This document shows positions 61,122 to 64,000 of a stretch of DNA of 64,000 nucleotides, piece by piece. The notes below the pieces were generated by a model that searched no databases, was not told the origin of the DNA, and saw only the letters and a list, made by a program, of their open reading frames with translations. Position 1 is the stretch's first letter; each line of letters opens with the position of its first letter. Source of the DNA: Limnospira sp050045915 (GTDB lineage Bacteria > Cyanobacteriota > Cyanobacteriia > Cyanobacteriales > Microcoleaceae); NCBI GenBank assembly GCA_050045915.1, contig JBNGCR010000003.1, positions 1 through 64,000 of the forward strand, in the 5' to 3' direction. A program made the position numbers and the translations under genes.

Positions 61122-64000
61122 ATGAACCCAGCCTGTCACCTGCGGTCAGTTGCGATCGCCCTTTCCCTCACCGGAATTTGGGTCTTAGAAATTCTCCCCA
61201 TTTTACCGGAAAAATTATCACAAATCCGAGTCAATTTCAACCCGAGAGCCCGAGTCGCCAGCGCCCAACCCATCGTCCCCGAACCCGGCGGCACCGGCAC
61301 CGCCACCACCCGAGAGGGAAATCGCACCGACATCACCGGAGGGAGGCGATCGCGGGGCGGAGGCAACCTCTTCCACAGCTTCACCCGCTTCGACGTAGAA
61401 TCCGGAGCCGTCGCCAACTTCCTAACCGACCCCTCCATCGCCAACATCCTCGCCCGCGTCGTCGGCGGAGACGCCTCCCGCATCAACGGACTGGTGCAAG
61501 TCAGCGGGGGGGCCTCCAACCTATTTTTGATCAACCCCGCCGGAATCCTCTTCGGAGCCGGCGCCCGGTTAAACGTACCCGGCGCCTTCACCGCCACCAC
61601 CGCCGCCGGGATCGGCTTCGAGGATCACTGGATGGGGGCGATCGGTGAAAACGACTACGCCGCCCTCGTCGGAACCCCCGACACCTTCGCCTTCGCCACC
61701 AATCCGGGCAGCATCGTCAACGCCGGCCAACTCTCCGTCAATCCGGGCGAAACCCTCACCCTCCTGGGGGGTACCATCATCAACACCGGCCGCCTGAGCG
61801 CCCCGGGGGGACAGATCGCCGTCGTCGCCGTCCCCGGCGAAAATGTCCTCCGCCTATCCCAAACCGGACATTTGCTCAATTTAGAAGTCCGCCCCCTTTC
61901 CCCCAGCGAACTGACAACCGCCCTCACCCCCCTGTCGCTGCCCGAATTGCTCACCGGCGGAGAAGCCGGACACGCTGAGGGGGTGACCGTTTTAGCCGAC
62001 GGGCAGGTGCGGCTGACAGGTTCCGACACCCCCATTTCCCCCGAACCGGGCGTCGTCGCCGTTTCCGGGAGTATCGACGCCGAATCTACCACCCCCGACT
62101 CTCCCCCCCGGGTCAACATTTTCGGCGATCGCATCGGACTCTGGGGAGCTACCGTCAACGCCTCCGCCCCCGACGGCGGGGGGACAGTGCGGATCGGCGG
62201 GGATTATCGGGGCGGCGGCACCGTTCCCAACGCCACGAATACGGCGATCGACACCAACTCCACCATTCTCGCCGACGCCACCGCCGCCGGAGATGGCGGC
62301 CGGGTCGTCATTTGGTCCGACGGGAACACCCAATTTTCCGGGCAAATTTCCGCCCGGGGGAGCGGAGACGGGGGATTTGCGGAAATTTCCGGCAGGGTTT
62401 CCCTCGGTATCGACGGCACGGTGAACCTGCGGGGGGGAAATGGGGTGGGTACCCTGCTTCTGGACCCCCTCAACATCACCATCGTGGACGGGGGGGAGAG
62501 CAACGAGGGCGGCGACTTCGACGGGCAGATCTGGGCGGGGGACAATCCCTCCGAATTGAACCTCTCGGCGACGACCCTAGAAAATCTTTCAGCCGACGCC
62601 GATATTATCCTCGAAGCTCGCAACGACATTCGCATCGAAGATCTGGCGGACAATCGATTGAGTTTGGCGACGACCACCGGATCGGTGATGTTTATCGCCG
62701 ACGCGGACGGCGACGGCCGGGGCTCCTTCGTCATGAACCGGGGCGATCGCATCACCACCGAGGGCGGCGATCTGACCATTTCCGGGGTCAACATCGCCCT
62801 GGGAGATATCAGCACCCGGGGAGGAGATCTGACCCTGACCGCCAGCGATACCGGACAAATCAGCGGTGGGAACCTCTCGACGGCAAGTCCCTTCGGTTCC
62901 GGAGGAAATTTGACCCTGACTACCGCCCAAGGTTCCATCACCGCAGGCCGCCTCATAACAGACGGCCAATTCGCCGGGGGGAATCTTTTCATCGACAGCG
63001 GCCGCCAGATCCGGGCGGGAACCCTGTCAGCCCGGGCCACCGACGCGGAGGGCGTGGGGGGCAACGTGGAACTCGACGCCGCCCGGGAGATTTTTCTGGA
63101 ATCGATCGATACAACCGGGGAAGGGGGCGGCGGAAATGTGGCGATCGCTTCTCGGGGGTCCCGAATTATCCTAGAGGAACCGGGGACGATCCGCACCGCT
63201 TCCGAATTGGGCGAAGCCGGAAACGTCTTCATCCGCACCCCGGAAACCCTCAGTTTAAACCAGATAGATGCCCGGGGTCAGACGGGGGGAGGGGATGTCA
63301 ACTTGGAGGCGGCGGTGGAACTCGACATCGGCGCGATCGCGGCGGAAAACCGGGCGACGACGGCTTCGACCCCATCCGAAGGGGGTAATATCGTCCTCAC
63401 CGGGGACGAAATCAATTTTTCCGGACCCATTTCGACGACGGGTTCCCTGCTCTTGCAAACGGCGACACCCACCCAGGATATCAATTTGGGCAGTACCGCC
63501 GGGGACGCTTCTCTGGCGTTGGATCTGAGTTTCGCCGACCTGAGCGCCCTTGCCCATGGGTTCTCTCAAATTACCATCGGACGCGCCGACGGCCAGGGAA
63601 CTATCAATCTGGGGGGAGACATCAGCTTTCAAGATTCCGTCGTACTTCGCGCCCCCCAAGGCCGGATTATCAGTTCCGTTTCGGACTCCGGACAAGTGGC
63701 GACGGTTCAGGGATCTCAGGGGGTCGGACTCACGTTTGAAGCCGGAAACGAAATCAGCCTCGGAAATCTGATCGTCCCAGGGGGGGATGTCAACATCACC
63801 AGCCACTCCGACCGCGTCCGGGTCGCCAGAATTGAAGTCGGGACGGTGGGCGAAGCGGCCCCGGCATCCGACGGCGACCGCCGGGGAACTATTTCGTTGA
63901 CCGGGGCTGAAATTGACCTCATCGGCGGCGACCATTCGATCCGGGGCGGGGGGGCTTTGGTCTTGCAGCCCGCCACTCCGAGTCAGACCGTCAGTTTGGG
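61122..64000 (+). CDS. Haemagglutinin-type exoprotein (TPS domain), runs off the window
   Basis: An open frame of more than 959 codons with no stop up to the window end. GGGAGG lies 10 bases before ATG 61122. A signal-peptide-like start (SVAIALSLTGIWVLEILPIL) is followed at about residue 45 by the TPS/filamentous-haemagglutinin N-terminal domain: GNLFHSFTRFDVESGAVANF, ANILARVVGGDASRINGLVQ, ASNLFLINPAGILFGAGARL. Then come long Gly/Asp-rich beta-helix-type repeats (e.g. RGGDLTLTASDTGQISGG). Such proteins are secreted by a TpsB/Omp85-type outer-membrane partner, which is not in the window. Often the C-terminus has CHAT or other domains; it is not visible here. A surface or exported adhesin-like role is inferred. 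Confidence 0.88.
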   Translation, partial: MNPACHLRSVAIALSLTGIWVLEILPILPEKLSQIRVNFNPRARVASAQPIVPEPGGTGTATTREGNRTDITGGRRSRGGGNLFHSFTRFDVESGAVANFLTDPSIANILARVVGGDASRINGLVQVSGGASNLFLINPAGILFGAGARLNVPGAFTATTAAGIGFEDHWMGAIGENDYAALVGTPDTFAFATNPGSIVNAGQLSVNPGETLTLLGGTIINTGRLSAPGGQIAVVAVPGENVLRLSQTGHLLNLEVRPLSPSELTTALTPLSLPELLTGGEAGHAEGVTVLADGQVRLTGSDTPISPEPGVVAVSGSIDAESTTPDSPPRVNIFGDRIGLWGATVNASAPDGGGTVRIGGDYRGGGTVPNATNTAIDTNSTILADATAAGDGGRVVIWSDGNTQFSGQISARGSGDGGFAEISGRVSLGIDGTVNLRGGNGVGTLLLDPLNITIVDGGESNEGGDFDGQIWAGDNPSELNLSATTLENLSADADIILEARNDIRIEDLADNRLSLATTTGSVMFIADADGDGRGSFVMNRGDRITTEGGDLTISGVNIALGDISTRGGDLTLTASDTGQISGGNLSTASPFGSGGNLTLTTAQGSITAGRLITDGQFAGGNLFIDSGRQIRAGTLSARATDAEGVGGNVELDAAREIFLESIDTTGEGGGGNVAIASRGSRIILEEPGTIRTASELGEAGNVFIRTPETLSLNQIDARGQTGGGDVNLEAAVELDIGAIAAENRATTASTPSEGGNIVLTGDEINFSGPISTTGSLLLQTATPTQDINLGSTAGDASLALDLSFADLSALAHGFSQITIGRADGQGTINLGGDISFQDSVVLRAPQGRIISSVSDSGQVATVQGSQGVGLTFEAGNEISLGNLIVPGGDVNITSHSDRVRVARIEVGTVGEAAPASDGDRRGTISLTGAEIDLIGGDHSIRGGGALVLQPATPSQTVSL

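Noticed and set aside
61073..61648. Plus-strand frame starting just before the haemagglutinin-type gene
   Set aside because: It runs out of frame through the TPS domain and yields an Arg/His-rich product; the frame from ATG 61122 has the ribosome-binding site and the domain.
62204..63238. Antisense frames in the haemagglutinin-type gene
   Set aside because: The repeats of the real gene leave the antisense frames open. The Pro/Arg/Ser-rich products are not protein-like.

Overview
The window is a chromosomal segment of a phycobilisome-containing cyanobacterium. It carries psaA and psaB, nblA, a CpcS-type phycobilin lyase, a DesC-type desaturase and heme oxygenase, and the HIP1 octamer GCGATCGC is frequent both in genes and between them. 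The gene set (many dispersed repeats, toxin-antitoxin debris, a NB-ARC/WD40 remnant, DUF928 and haemagglutinin-type proteins, a very large multi-PAS sensor kinase) resembles filamentous Oscillatoriales-like lineages, but the genus cannot be fixed from this sequence alone.

Layout. 1-5.2 kb is an accessory graveyard: a STAND NTPase cut just after its P-loop, with a WD40 C-terminal remnant 2.5 kb further on. Between them lie a hydrolase that lacks its catalytic His, a GNAT acetyltransferase and a small unknown gene. A frame-broken aspartyl protease, an antitoxin tail and a truncated VapC toxin follow. 5.2-10.6 kb holds cpcS, a short nblA and the pstSCAB phosphate uptake operon, with a three-unit PHO box. 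10.8-13.1 kb is bioB-bioY-lspA. 13.1-15.5 kb is an unusual cluster of four minus-strand genes whose products share a short PDLT-x2-GRP motif; one is a DUF928 protein and two are tiny tandem paralogues. 15.7-23.4 kb has a FAD monooxygenase, an orphan NMT1-like binding protein, a SbmA/YddA-like ABC transporter, a ferredoxin, a DUF3326 gene and a CPBP protease.

23.5-27.8 kb is a second accessory block: a fused nucleotidyltransferase, then a two-gene module made of a PD-QxK nuclease-like protein with a membrane-type glycine-rich tail and an EcsC-like/TerB-like partner. 27.9-30.8 kb has a hydrolase and an acidic repeat lipoprotein interrupted by a 100-N assembly gap. 31.4-36 kb is psaA-psaB. 36-41.5 kb has a SAM hydroxide adenosyltransferase, UspA, a trypsin-like protease with TPRs, hisF and tRNA-Ala(GGC), with gene fragments and a 118-bp tandem repeat between. 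A probable SRP RNA lies at about 41.7 kb.

41.7-49 kb holds proA, desC, a methionine gamma-lyase-like enzyme, a GPH-type transporter, an ACP phosphodiesterase and an NrdG-like protein. 49.6-58.1 kb is a signalling locus: a REC-winged helix-HPt-REC-REC regulator, a sensor kinase of about 1,634 residues whose first GAF has the two cysteines of a DXCF cyanobacteriochrome, a CheY-like receiver and a degenerate receiver. surE, heme oxygenase and coaE follow, and the window ends inside a large haemagglutinin-type exoprotein.

Possible links between genes: nblA, cpcS, heme oxygenase and the GAF kinase all concern bilin pigments; nblA sits next to a phosphate-starvation operon, fitting phycobilisome breakdown under nutrient stress. 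The least explained pieces are the PDLT-GRP cluster and the PD-QxK/EcsC module.
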